The notes under the pieces: model-generated
Databases searched by the model: none
What the model saw: only the letters and a program-made list of their open reading frames with translations
What the model was told of the DNA's origin: nothing
Shown here: positions 1-9,138 of the stretch, piece by piece
How positions within the stretch are numbered: position 1 is the stretch's first letter
Layout: each line of letters begins with the position of its first letter
Source: Blastococcus sp. URHD0036
GTDB lineage: Bacteria > Actinomycetota > Actinomycetes > Mycobacteriales > Geodermatophilaceae
Direction: 5' to 3'
DNA: 64,000 bases
Assembly: GCF_000701365.1 (NCBI RefSeq)
Contig: NZ_JNIK01000004.1
Span: 124,001 to 188,000 of the forward strand
Program-made: the position numbers and the translations under genes

Positions 1-2
1 CG

Positions 3-554
3 ATCTGGCGTATCCACCGGCTGATCGGCATGGGCGGTGACCAGCTGGTGGCGGCCATCGGCGGCGACGAGCTGGAGGAGCGGATCGGCGACGAGCTGCG
101 CGAGCGGTGGGTCGAGGAGGCCGATCCGCTGATGAAGGAGGTCGCGGTGCTGCCCGGCGCCCGCGAGCTGCTGCTGGCGCTCAAGGAGCGCGGTCACCGG
201 GTGGTGCTGGCCAGCTCCGGCAAGCCGCACCACGTGGACCTCTCCCTCGACCTGCTCGACGCCCGCGACGTCGCCGACGCCTGGACCACCAGCGACGACG
301 TCGAGGAGACCAAGCCCGCGCCGGACCTGCTGCAGGTGGCGCTGCAGAAGCTCGGCGCCCCGGAGGACGCGGCGGCGGTCCTCGTCGGCGACTCGGTCTG
401 GGACGTCGAGGCGGCGAAGCGGGCCGGGATGCCGGCGGTCGTGGTGCGCTCGGGCGGCTTCGGCGACGACGAGCTGCGCGACGCCGGCGCCGTGGCGATC
501 TTCGACACCCCGGGCGACCTCGCGGCCGCACTGGACGACACCCCGCTGGCCTAG
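3..554 (+). CDS. HAD-family hydrolase, 5' end outside window
   Basis: The last 183 codons of a haloacid dehalogenase-type hydrolase. The reading frame is open from the first bases of the window, and the residues before the first ATG (position 30) continue the protein sensibly, so the true start and the nucleophilic Asp of motif I lie upstream of base 1. Visible HAD features are the Ser motif (LASSGK), the Lys motif in ETKPAPD and the acidic Mg-binding motif GDSVWDVEAA. This resembles the phosphoglycolate phosphatase/beta-phosphoglucomutase subgroup, which hydrolyses small phosphate esters in the cytoplasm. The substrate cannot be told from sequence. It converges on gpgS with a short gap; a link to glucosylglycerate metabolism is possible but unsupported. 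Confidence 0.85.
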   Translation: MWRIHRLIGMGGDQLVAAIGGDELEERIGDELRERWVEEADPLMKEVAVLPGARELLLALKERGHRVVLASSGKPHHVDLSLDLLDARDVADAWTTSDDVEETKPAPDLLQVALQKLGAPEDAAAVLVGDSVWDVEAAKRAGMPAVVVRSGGFGDDELRDAGAVAIFDTPGDLAAALDDTPLA

Positions 555-565
555 GAGCGTCGCCC

Positions 566-1537
566 TCAGCCGGAGGCGGCCTGGCGGGCCCGGTACTCCG
601 AGATGCTCAGCATCGGCGGACGCTCGTCGACCGCGACCGGGCTGCTGTAGGGCACGAAGACGTCGCCGTCGCGGCGGAACTGGGTGAGCAGCCCGCTGAC
701 CGCCCGGCCGTGCCCGGCCCGGGCCAGGATCGACGAGAGGACCTGCCCGGCCATCCGGCTCAGCGCGTCCTGGGTCTGCGAGGTGTGCCGGCGCACGCCG
801 AGGTCCACCTGGGCCAGGCCGGGGAGCCCGATCAGCTCCAGCAGGTCGAGCAGCAGGCCGACCTCGACGCCGTAGCCGGAGGAGAACGGCACCTGTTCGA
901 GGAACTCGCGGCGGCCGGCGTACTCCCCGGCCAGCGGCTGGACGACGCCGGCGAGCTCGGGCCACCAGGCGTTGAGCAGCGGCCGCGCGGTCAGCTCGGT
1001 GACCCGACCGCCCCCGGCCGGGCTGGTCACGCCGTCGGCGGACAGCGGCCGGGTGTAGCAGCCCTTGACGTAGCCGACGGCGGGGTCGGTGAGCAGCGGG
1101 CCGAGGAGTGCCGGCACGTAGTGCGAGACGTCGCCGAGCAGGTCGGCGTCGTGGAAGACGACGAGGTCGCCGGTGGTCGCGGCCAGCGACTTCCACAGCG
1201 CCTCGCCCTTGCCGGGGCGGGAGCCGTGGGCCGGCAGCACCTCGGCGGTGGTCACGACGTCCGCGCCGGCGGCCCGGGCGAGCTCCGCGGTGCGGTCGGT
1301 GGAGTCGGAGTCGACGACGACGAGCTCGTCGACCAGTGGCACCCGGCGCACCCAGAGCTCGACGATGTCGGTGACCAGCCGCCCGACCGTGGCCTCCTCG
1401 TCGCGGGCAGGGAGGACGACGCTGACCCGGTGCCCGCCGCGCCGCTTGGCGCGCAGCAGGGCCGCGGCGTCGATCTCGGCCGGCCCGGTGGCGGACGTCG
1501 TCCGCGACTCGAACCAGGCGCGCGCGTCGGGTCTCAC
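566..1537 (-). CDS. gpgS: glucosyl-3-phosphoglycerate synthase
   Basis: A 323-residue GT-A fold glycosyltransferase of family GT81. It should transfer glucose from an NDP-glucose to 3-phosphoglycerate, the first step towards glucosylglycerate and, in mycobacteria, methylglucose lipopolysaccharide. Seen in the sequence: the N-terminal nucleotide-binding strand VSVVLPARDEE, the metal-binding DAD at residues 130-132 (FHDADLLGD), the PGKGEALWKS loop, and the family signature LAGEYAGRR followed by SGYGVEVGLL. Length matches the family. The GTG start at 1537 overlaps the stop of the upstream phosphodiesterase gene (GTGA), so it is the last gene of a coupled leftward operon. Family assignment is firm; physiological role is inferred. 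Confidence 0.92.
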   Translation of the reverse strand: MRPDARAWFESRTTSATGPAEIDAAALLRAKRRGGHRVSVVLPARDEEATVGRLVTDIVELWVRRVPLVDELVVVDSDSTDRTAELARAAGADVVTTAEVLPAHGSRPGKGEALWKSLAATTGDLVVFHDADLLGDVSHYVPALLGPLLTDPAVGYVKGCYTRPLSADGVTSPAGGGRVTELTARPLLNAWWPELAGVVQPLAGEYAGRREFLEQVPFSSGYGVEVGLLLDLLELIGLPGLAQVDLGVRRHTSQTQDALSRMAGQVLSSILARAGHGRAVSGLLTQFRRDGDVFVPYSSPVAVDERPPMLSISEYRARQAASG

Positions 1538-3756
1538 CGGTCCACTGTCGGTGCTGGCCGGGCGTCCCGCCAGGGCCCGTCCAGGGGATTCACCTGCCGG
1601 TCACCGGACGTCCCCTCGCCCCGGACCCGTGCCAGCTCCCGCGCGGTGACGCTGTCGGGGCCGATCACGGCGCCCTCCCCGGTGGGCTCCGGGTGGCCGA
1701 GGTCGGTCAGCCAGCCGCGGAGCACCCGGTGCAGCTGCTCGGCGCCGACGACCTCGCCGGGCGGGGCGAACGAGCGGGGGTGGACCAGGAAACCGCGCTG
1801 CTGCGGCCCGCCGAGACCGCCGTGCGACCCCACGTGCGGCTCGAACGGCGAGGCCTCGTCGGTGGCGGGGTCGTAGGCGCTGTTGACCACGACGTCGGGG
1901 CAGTGCGGGAACGCCGACACCCGCGCGACCAGCCGGGGCGCGTGCTCGCCGTAGGGTGCCAGCGGGTCGCTGCCGAGCACCTCGCCCGTGGCCAGCCGGT
2001 GGATGCCGTCGCGGCCGAGCACGACCGGGCCGTGTTCGGTGGACTGCACGAGCAGGAAGCCGATGCCCGCGTGGTCGACCAGGCCGGGGAGCAGGTGCGG
2101 CCAGTGCTGCTCGATCTCCTCCAGGGGCACCCGGCCGGGCAGGTCGGCGAACGAGATCGACGCGGTGTGGCCCGAGACCGTGGCCACCACGCCGGGAGCG
2201 ACCCGGGCCACGTCACCGGGGCGGCCCTCGGGCAGCTCGTGGTCGTGGGCGTCGCTGCCGGCCTGCACCCGGGCGCGCAGCCGGCGGGCGACCGGGCCGG
2301 CGCCCTCGCCGAGCGCGGCGCCGATCTGCCAGCCGCCGTCGGCCGGGTGCCGGCTGCTCCGCGACCCGGTGCGCACCGCCCCCGGATCGGCGCCGCAGAG
2401 CCGTCCGACCAGCGCCTCGACGGTCTCGCCGAAGCGCTCCTCGAACGCCTCGCCCTGGGTGAGGCCGTGGTCGGAGAGGCAGACCAGGTGGTACTCCCGC
2501 GGGGCGAGCGCGGCGGCGCGGTGCAGCCGGCCGATCTGCTGGTCGATGGTGCGCAGGACGGCGAGGGTGTCGGCGCGCTCCAGCCCGGCGTGGTGCCCGG
2601 CCTCGTCGTAGCCGAGGAAGTCCGCGTAGGCCACCGGCCGGCCGGCCAGCATGTCCTCCAGCAGCGCGAAGACGACGACGTCCCGGCTGATCACCGTGGT
2701 GCCCGGCCGCAGGAGCGGCCAGAGCCCCCCGCGGGACACCCGCGGTCGGACGTCGTCGCGGCGCTCCCGGGCGGCCGCAGCGAGTTCGCGGCCGATGTCG
2801 ACGGCCGACACCGCGAGGGTGCGCAGCGCGTTCACCGGGTTGGCGAAGTAGGCGTAGTAGCCCGAGCCCACGCGGTCGAGCGTGCGGGTGCGGCGGCTGC
2901 CGGCGGGGACGATGTGCGCCAGCGAGCTCATCGTGAGGCTGACGTGGGGGGCGTCGCCGGTGAACAGGTTGCCCCGGCCCGCGCCGTCGCCGGCCAGCAG
3001 CCCGCGCCCGTCGGACAGCCGGCGCTCCACCATCGCGGCGTCCTCCGGGTGGGAGACCCGCACCACCCGGTCGCGGTCCTTCTCGTACCAGCGGAAGCCG
3101 AAGACTCCGTGGTTGCTGCCGTGCAGGATGCCGCTGACGGCGGCCCCGGTCTGCGAGCTCCAGTCGGTGTGCCAGGAGGTCATGGTGTGGCTGCCCGCGC
3201 GCAGCCAGCGGGCGACGTTGGGCATGGACCCGTCGCGGACGGCGCGGCGGGCGGTCTCGGAGGAGAGCGCGTCGATCTGCAGGAAGATCACGCCGGGCGG
3301 TCGCGCGCCGGAGTCCCCGGCGCGGCGGGCCCGGCGGCGGGCGCGGCGGAAGAACAGCTCGTCGTCGTCGATGGCCAGCACGCTGCTCACCACGCCGGAG
3401 ACGGCGGCCATGACGACGGCGACGAGCACGCCGGTCCGCACGTCCTCGACGACGACGCCGGGCACGAGGAACGACACCCCGAGCACGGCCACCCCGAGGA
3501 GCAGGAAGCTGCCCAGGCCGAGGGTGAGGAAGGCCAGCGGCAGGGCGACCCGCATGACCAGCGGCCACACGACGGCGGTGAGCAGGCCGAGCAGCAGGGC
3601 GACCAGCGGCGGTTGCCACCACGAGCCCAGGTCGAGGCGGTCCGACCGCTCGTCGAGCAGGTGCAGGGCGATGGTCGCGGCCAGCCAGGTCACCAGCACG
3701 CGGGCGGGGGCGCGGCCACGCTGGAGGACGCGGCCGTGCTGGGCGGGGCGGGTCAT
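1534..3756 (-). CDS. membrane phosphodiesterase/alkaline phosphatase-superfamily protein with holin-like N-terminus
   Basis: A 740-residue protein. Residues 20-130 contain about four hydrophobic segments resembling the phage-holin-type membrane domain annotated in many actinobacterial proteins. After an Arg-rich stretch (DDELFFRRARRRARR) comes a type I phosphodiesterase/nucleotide pyrophosphatase domain. Likely metal ligands are D162 in QIDALSSETAR, the DYDEAGHHAG segment, the SDHG motif and a late SHGG. The ATG at 3756 was chosen because it gives ATGA overlap with the DedA gene and a natural N-terminus before the first membrane segment; the frame stays open much further upstream only as antisense to other genes. 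Substrate unknown; possibly a lipid-linked or nucleotide phosphodiester, acting on whichever side of the membrane the domain faces. Confidence 0.85.
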   Translation of the reverse strand: MTRPAQHGRVLQRGRAPARVLVTWLAATIALHLLDERSDRLDLGSWWQPPLVALLLGLLTAVVWPLVMRVALPLAFLTLGLGSFLLLGVAVLGVSFLVPGVVVEDVRTGVLVAVVMAAVSGVVSSVLAIDDDELFFRRARRRARRAGDSGARPPGVIFLQIDALSSETARRAVRDGSMPNVARWLRAGSHTMTSWHTDWSSQTGAAVSGILHGSNHGVFGFRWYEKDRDRVVRVSHPEDAAMVERRLSDGRGLLAGDGAGRGNLFTGDAPHVSLTMSSLAHIVPAGSRRTRTLDRVGSGYYAYFANPVNALRTLAVSAVDIGRELAAAARERRDDVRPRVSRGGLWPLLRPGTTVISRDVVVFALLEDMLAGRPVAYADFLGYDEAGHHAGLERADTLAVLRTIDQQIGRLHRAAALAPREYHLVCLSDHGLTQGEAFEERFGETVEALVGRLCGADPGAVRTGSRSSRHPADGGWQIGAALGEGAGPVARRLRARVQAGSDAHDHELPEGRPGDVARVAPGVVATVSGHTASISFADLPGRVPLEEIEQHWPHLLPGLVDHAGIGFLLVQSTEHGPVVLGRDGIHRLATGEVLGSDPLAPYGEHAPRLVARVSAFPHCPDVVVNSAYDPATDEASPFEPHVGSHGGLGGPQQRGFLVHPRSFAPPGEVVGAEQLHRVLRGWLTDLGHPEPTGEGAVIGPDSVTARELARVRGEGTSGDRQVNPLDGPWRDARPAPTVDR

Positions 3757-4445
3757 GCCGGTCCGGAGTGCTCGCGGGACCCGCAGGGCGCCGGCTCGGG
3801 ACCGGTCTCGGGCTCGCGCGCGGCGGGCGTCGGGAGGACGGGCGCTGGATCGTGGTCCCGGCGCGCCCGCCGGCGGGCGGCGCCGGCCAGGTTGAGCAGC
3901 GCGCTGACGAGGAGCACCAGCAGCGTGGCGATGAGGGTGGCGATCAGCGGGCTGTCGAAGACCCCACCGCTGACCACGCCCAGGGCGGCGTAGGCGGTGG
4001 CCCACAGCAGCGCGGCGAGCATGCTGGCCGGGACCAGCCGCCGCCAGGGGTAGGCCAGCGCGCCCGCGGCCAGCAGCACCGGGATGCGCCCGGCCGGCAG
4101 CAACCGGCCGACGACGATGATCTGCCAGCCGTGCCGGCGGAACTGGTCGCGGACCTCGGCGATCCGGTCGGCGTGCTGCCCGCGCGACACCCAGGCGACG
4201 GCGGAGGGGCCGCCGGACCGGCAGACGGCGAAGGTGACGAGATCGCCCGTCCAGGCGGCGACGGTGGCCAGCAGCACGACGAGGACGAGGTCCATCTGGT
4301 CGGAGGTCGTCGCCAGCGCGGCCGCGGCGCCGACCACCGCGCCGGTGGGCACCACGGGGACGATCGAGCCCAGCAGCACGCCGCCGAACACCACCGGGTA
4401 GCCGAGCCCGGAGGCGTCGGTCCAGCTCGACGCGAGCGCGCTCAT
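3753..4445 (-). CDS. DedA family membrane protein
   Basis: A 230-residue polytopic membrane protein of the DedA/SNARE-associated family. Members are thought to flip or scramble lipids, including undecaprenyl phosphate or phosphatidylethanolamine. Visible are hydrophobic segments starting near residue 15, the DedA-type reentrant region around VVPTGAVVGAAAA, the segment WTGDLVTF, and the conserved Arg/Gly motif VVGRLLPAGRIPV. The C-terminus is a charged, Pro-rich tail. The ATG at 4445 overlaps the stop of the metallo-beta-lactamase gene (ATGA), and the stop overlaps the next gene's ATG, so translation is coupled on both sides. Family assignment is good; specific substrate unknown. Confidence 0.88.
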   Translation of the reverse strand: MSALASSWTDASGLGYPVVFGGVLLGSIVPVVPTGAVVGAAAALATTSDQMDLVLVVLLATVAAWTGDLVTFAVCRSGGPSAVAWVSRGQHADRIAEVRDQFRRHGWQIIVVGRLLPAGRIPVLLAAGALAYPWRRLVPASMLAALLWATAYAALGVVSGGVFDSPLIATLIATLLVLLVSALLNLAGAARRRARRDHDPAPVLPTPAAREPETGPEPAPCGSREHSGPA

Positions 4446-5248
4446 GCGCGGTCCCCGGTGGGGAGCAGGACGGCGGCACCGGGCTCGGTGAGCGCGACCC
4501 GGGTGTCGAGGCCACGGGCGGCGACGGCGTCGGCGAACCGGCGCGGCGGCTCGGTGAGCAGCCGGCGCATCCGCGAGCGCAGCGGCGGGACGACGGTGCT
4601 GCCGGGCAGGGCGAGGGTGCCCCAGTGCACCGGGACGACGACCCGTGGCCGCACCCGGGCGACCGTCTCGGCGGCGCGGACGGGGTCGAGGTGACCGGGC
4701 CCGAGCGTGGGACCCCAGCCCCAGACCGGGAGCAGCGCCACGTCGATGCCGCCGTCGCCCAGGCCGTGCATGCCGTCGAACAGGTCGGTGTCGCCGCTGG
4801 CGTAGACGCGGTGCCCGGCGCCCTCGAGCAGGTGCCCGACGGCCGGGGCCTCGGGGCCGTGGGTGAGCCGCGGGCCCCAGCGGTGGCTGCTGTGCTCGGC
4901 CGGGACGGCGGTCACGCGGAGCTCGCCGTCGGTCAGCGACTCCCCGGGGGCCAGCTCGTCGACGCGGCGGAACCCCCGGGCGCGCAGCCACGCGCCCGCA
5001 CCACGCGGCGCGACGATCCGCACCGACGGGCCGAGCATCCGCAGCGAGGGGACGTGCAGGTGGTCACCGTGCTGGTGGCTGAGCACCACCAGGTCGACGC
5101 CGGCCCAGGTGGCCGGATCCGGCAGCGCGGCCACCCGCCGCAGCCCGCCGACGCGGGGGGTGAGCACCGGGTCGGTGAGCACGGTGCGACCGGCCAGCTC
5201 GACGCGGACGGTCGAGTGGCCCAGGAAGTGCAGCACCGGGGCGGTCAC
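4442..5248 (-). CDS. metallo-beta-lactamase-fold hydrolase (UlaG/NAPE-PLD-like)
   Basis: A 268-residue MBL-fold protein. It has the zinc motif HQHGDHLH (HxHxDH type), an upstream FLGHSTVRVELAGRTVLTDPV segment typical of the UlaG-like/NAPE-PLD-like subgroup, a second-site region ASGDTDLFDGM with an Asp ligand, and VVVPVHWGT supplying a late His. These proteins hydrolyse phosphodiester or lactone bonds; the substrate here is unknown. It is the first gene of the tightly overlapping leftward set that continues with DedA, the phosphodiesterase and gpgS. Alternatively it could be an RNA-processing MBL protein, but it lacks a beta-CASP domain. Confidence 0.85.
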   Translation of the reverse strand: MTAPVLHFLGHSTVRVELAGRTVLTDPVLTPRVGGLRRVAALPDPATWAGVDLVVLSHQHGDHLHVPSLRMLGPSVRIVAPRGAGAWLRARGFRRVDELAPGESLTDGELRVTAVPAEHSSHRWGPRLTHGPEAPAVGHLLEGAGHRVYASGDTDLFDGMHGLGDGGIDVALLPVWGWGPTLGPGHLDPVRAAETVARVRPRVVVPVHWGTLALPGSTVVPPLRSRMRRLLTEPPRRFADAVAARGLDTRVALTEPGAAVLLPTGDRA

Positions 5249-5299
5249 GGCTCCAGTGTCCTCCGCCCTGCTGACGGGATCATCGGGGTTTCCCCTGGT

Positions 5300-5722
5300 T
5301 CACCCCCTGGGGGTGGCTCGGCCCGACTGTGCGCCTGAGCGGTCGATCACGCTGTCCAGGACCCAGCTGAGTGCGACGCCGATGGCGGCGCCGAGCGCGT
5401 TCGTGACCACGTCGCGGAGCGTGGCGTCGCGGCCCGGAGCCGCCCACTGCCAGAGTTCCACGGTCAGGGACGCGCCGGTGCACAGCACCCAGGCCAGCCA
5501 CGGCCGGACGGCGGGGAACGACCGGCACAGCAGGAACGCCAGCGGGACGAACAGCAGGACGTTGGCCCCCGCCTCGACCAGCGAGCTGGAGGCGGCGCCG
5601 TCGGTGAGCTCGGTGACGGCGCGGAGCCCGCCGTTGAACAGCCGGTCCGGCCGGGGGCCGAGGGTGATGGCGGCAGCGGCCAGCACGTACAGCGCCAGGG
5701 CGAAGCGCGCCGCCCGGACCAT
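5300..5722 (-). CDS. VanZ-like membrane protein
   Basis: A 140-residue membrane protein with about four hydrophobic segments and the VanZ-type signature: NVLLFVPLAFLL, then ELWQ in the third segment (SLTVELWQWAAPGRDATLRDVVTNALGA without a break in the protein). The ATG at 5722 begins a normal N-terminus (MVRAARFALAL); upstream extension would run antisense through fdhA. VanZ-like proteins are common in actinobacterial envelope loci and have no settled activity apart from low-level teicoplanin resistance in enterococci. It reads leftward, 51 bases ahead of the MBL-fold gene, and shares a 67-base divergent promoter region with fdhA. Confidence 0.8.
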   Translation of the reverse strand: MVRAARFALALYVLAAAAITLGPRPDRLFNGGLRAVTELTDGAASSSLVEAGANVLLFVPLAFLLCRSFPAVRPWLAWVLCTGASLTVELWQWAAPGRDATLRDVVTNALGAAIGVALSWVLDSVIDRSGAQSGRATPRG

Positions 5723-5789
5723 GGGGAGAACGCTAACCGGTTCCAGCTCCCCCGAGCGGGTGAGTCCGCGCGGTGGCAGCATCGACGGG

Positions 5790-8700
5790 GTGAAGACCTG
5801 GCTCGACGCCTGGCCGGTGTTCCGGCAGCTCACCGGCAACGACCCGCTGGGCCGCGGCACGGCCGCGCGCAGCAAGGCGACCGAGCAGGTGGTCAGCCGG
5901 ACGGCCACCGCCGACCACGTCGCGAAGAGCGTCTGCCCGTTCTGCGCCGTCGGCTGCGCGCAGAAGGTGTACGTCGAGGACGGCCGGATCACCCAGATCG
6001 AGGGCGATCCGGACTCGCCGGTCAACCGCGGCCGGCTGTGTCCCAAGGGTGCGGCCAGCAAGCAACTGGTGACCAGCCCGACGCGCGTGACGAAGGTCCG
6101 CTACCGCCGTCCGTACGGGACGGAGTGGGAGGACCTCGAGCTCGACACGGCGATGGAGATGATCGCCGACCGCGTGCTGGAGGCCCGGCGGAAGGGCTGG
6201 CAGGAGGAGGACGGTCCGCCCGGGAACCGGCACCGGGTGAACCGGACGATGGGGATAGCAAGCCTCGGAGGGGCGACCCTCGACAACGAGGAGAACTACC
6301 TCATGAAGAAGCTGTACAGCGCCATGGGCGCGATCCAGATCGAGAACCAGGCGCGCATATAGCACTCCTCCACGGTGCCCGGTCTGGGTGCCTCGTTCGG
6401 TCGTGGCGGTGCCACGAACTTCCTGGAGGACCTGTCGAACTCCGACTGCATCGTCATCGAGGGTTCGAACATGGCCGAGTGCCACCCGGTCGGCTTCCAG
6501 TGGGTGATGGAGGCCAAGGCGCGCGGCGCGAAGATCGTGCACATCGACCCGCGGTTCACCCGGACCAGCGCCGTCGCCGACCTGCACGTGCCGCTGCGGG
6601 TGGGCACCGACATCGCGTTCCTCGGCGGGCTGATCCGGTACGTGCTGGAGAACGACCTCTACTTCCGCGAGTACGTCGTCGCCTACACCAACGCCTCGGC
6701 GCTGGTGGGTGAGGACTTCGTCGACACCGAGGAGCTCGACGGCCTGTTCTCCGGCTTCGACCCGGAGACCAACCACTACGACGAGGCCAGCTGGCAGTAC
6801 GAGCCGGAGGAGCCGCCGCACTCGGGCTCCGACGACCCGGCCGAGGCCGCCGAGCAGGAGCGCTCCGAGCAGCACCCCGACGTCAAGGAGTCCGACCGCG
6901 CGCAGGCCGCCGGCAGCGGCGGGCCGCCGATCCCGGCCAAGCCCAAGCGGGACGAGACGCTCGAGCACCCGCGGACGGTCTTCCAGGTCCTCAAGCGGCA
7001 CTTCGCCCGGTACACCCCGGAGATGGTCGCCGAGGTGTGCGGCATCGAGCCGGCGGTGTTCGAGCAGGTCGCGAAGTGGGTCACCGAGAACAGCAACCGC
7101 GAGCGGACGACGGCGTGGGTGTACTCGGTGGGCTGGACGCAGCACAGCGTCGGCGCGCAGTACATCCGCACCGCGTCGATTCTGCAGACCCTGCTGGGCA
7201 ACATCGGCCGTCCCGGTGGCGGGATCATGGCGCTGCGCGGGCACGCGAGCATCCAGGGCTCGACCGACGTCCCGACGCTGTTCAACCTGCTGCCGGGCTA
7301 CCTGCCGATGCCGCACGCGATGCAGCACCAGACGCTGGACGAGTACTGCGCCGACGCGGCCGGCAAGGCCGGGTTCTGGGGCAACAAGCGGGCGTACACG
7401 GTCAGCCTGCTCAAGGCCTGGTTCGGCGACGCCGCTCAGCCGGAGAACGACTTCCGGTTCGACTGGATCCCGAAGATCAACGGCGACCACAGTTCCTACC
7501 GGACGATCGCCGACATGATCCAGGGGAAGGTGTCGGGCTACTTCCTCGTCGGCGAGAACCCCACGGTCGGGCACCCCAACGGCCGGATGAACCGCTTCGG
7601 CCTGGCCAACCTGGACTGGCTCGTCGTCCGCGACCTGCAGATGATCGAGTCGGCGACCTTCTGGAACGAGTCGCCGGAGATCGAGACCGGGGAGCTCGCG
7701 CCGGAGACGATCGGCACGGAGGTCTTCTTCCTGCCCGCCGCCTCGCACGTCGAGAAGGAGGGCACCTTCACCCAGACCCAGCGGATGCTGCAGTGGCGGG
7801 AGAAGGCGGTCGAGCCGCCGGGCGACGCCCGCAGCGATCTCTGGTTCTACTTCCACCTCGGCCGGATCCTGCGCTCCCGGCTCGAGGGCTCCACCGACCC
7901 GCGCGACCAGGCGCTGCTGCACCTGACGTGGGACTACCCGGTGCACGGGGAGACCCAGGACCCCGACGCCTCGGCCGTGCTGCGCGAGATCAACGGCACC
8001 GGCCCGGACGGCCGCGCGCTGTCGACGTACATCGACATGAAGGACGACGGCTCGACCACCGGCGGCTGCTGGATCTACACCGGCGTCTACGCCGACGAGG
8101 TGAACCAGGCGGCCCGCCGGAAGCCGGCCCGCGAGCAGGGCGCGGTGGCCTCGGAGTGGGGCTGGGTCTGGCCGCTGAACCGCCGGATCCTCTACAACCG
8201 CGCCTCCGCCGACCCCGACGGGAACCCGTGGAGCGAGCGGAAGAAGTACGTCTACTGGGACGAAGCCGCCGGCGAGTGGACCGGCCCCGACGTCCCGGAC
8301 TTCGAGGAGACCAAGCGGCCGGACTATGTGCCGCCGGAGGGCGCCAAGGCGCAGGACGCGCTGGCCGGCAACGACCCGTTCGTCATGCAGGGCGACGGCA
8401 AGGCCTGGCTGTACGCGCCGGCCGGGCTGGTCGACGGTCCGCTGCCGACGCACTACGAGCCGGTGGAGTCCGTCGCCGAGAACGCCTTCTACAAGCAGCA
8501 GGCGAGCCCGACGATCGAGCGGATCGAGGGCCCGTGGAACCGGGAGAACCCCTCGATGAGCGAGGTCTTCCCGTTCCAGGTGACCACCTACCGGCTCACC
8601 GAGCACCACACCGCCGGCGGGATGAGCCGCACGCTGCCCTACCTGTCGGAGCTCCAGCCGGAGTTCTTCGTCGAGGTGTCACCGGAGCTCGCCGCGTTGC

Positions 8701-9095
8701 GCGGGCTGACCCACGGGGACTACGCGACGCTGGTCAGCACGCGGACGGCGATCGAGGCGAAGGTGCTGGTCACCGAGCGGGTGCGGCCGATCCGGCTGCG
8801 CGGCGGGCAGGTCGTGCACCAGATCGGGATGCCCTACCACTGGTCCTACAGCGGCATCTCGACCGGCGACTCGGCCAACGACCTGCTGGGCATCGCGCTC
8901 GACGCGAACACCCACATCCAGGAGGACAAGGTCAGCACCTGCGACATCGTGGCCGGCCGCCGTCCGCGCGGTTCGGAGATGCTGGAGTTCGTGGAGTCCT
9001 ACCGGCGGCGGGCCGGGGTGGCCTCGGGCCGGGTCGGCGTCAACGGCCGGGCGCCGGTCGAGGGCTCGACCGGCCACGCGGAGACCGGCTCGTGA
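5790..9095 (+). CDS. fdhA: formate dehydrogenase catalytic subunit, selenoprotein with Sec encoded by UAG
   Basis: Molybdopterin formate dehydrogenase alpha subunit, 1101 residues if the in-frame TAG at 6360-6362 is read through. Residues C49, C52, C56 and C84 (CPFCAVGC and GRLCPKG) bind a [4Fe-4S] cluster. The catalytic segment is NQARI-X-HSST, where X is codon 191 (TAG). This is the position of Sec (E. coli FdnG/FdhF) or Cys in the family, followed by the conserved active-site His. The protein continues in the same frame with GRGGATNF, SNMAECHPVGFQW and a full C-terminal molybdopterin-dinucleotide domain (about residue 930 onward). Both sides of the TAG are intact, and a SECIS-like hairpin follows it, so Sec insertion is inferred rather than a dead gene. 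The enzyme oxidises formate to CO2, with electrons passing to FdhB and NrfD. The GTG at 5790 gives the family's usual N-terminus (VKTWLDAWPVFRQL); an in-frame GTG at 5760 is possible. A hydrophilic acidic insertion lies near residues 330-390. Confidence 0.93.
6360..6392 (+). promoter_or_regulatory. UAG selenocysteine codon with SECIS-like hairpin
   Basis: Bases 6360-6362 are the TAG at the Sec position of fdhA. Bases 6374-6380 (GGTGCCC) pair along all seven positions, two as G-U wobbles, with 6386-6392 (GGGTGCC), closing a five-base loop GGTCT at 6381-6385. In E. coli fdhF the SelB-binding apical hairpin also begins 11 bases after the Sec codon and presents GGUCU. The hairpin here starts exactly 11 bases after the TAG. 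Unlike E. coli there is no obvious bulged U; U6376 is instead in a G-U pair. It should bind the SelB elongation factor carrying Sec-tRNA with a CUA anticodon. Confidence 0.85.
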
Positions 9096-9138
9096 GGCCG
9101 GCCCCGGCGGCTCCCGGCACAGGTGCTCGGAGCGTTGT

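Noticed and set aside
1693-3993. 766-codon plus-strand frame opposite the phosphodiesterase gene
   Set aside because: Antisense of a protein with recognisable metal-binding motifs; no domain visible.
6360-6362. fdhA as a pseudogene broken by a nonsense mutation, or two separate genes
   Set aside because: The stop falls exactly on the Sec/Cys codon, both halves are conserved without other damage, fdhB and nrfD are intact downstream, and a SECIS-type hairpin follows at the right distance.
5733-8609. Long minus-strand open frame of 958 codons under fdhA
   Set aside because: It is antisense to a well-recognised gene, has Arg/Val/Asp-rich composition without motifs, and reflects the lack of stops in GC-rich DNA.
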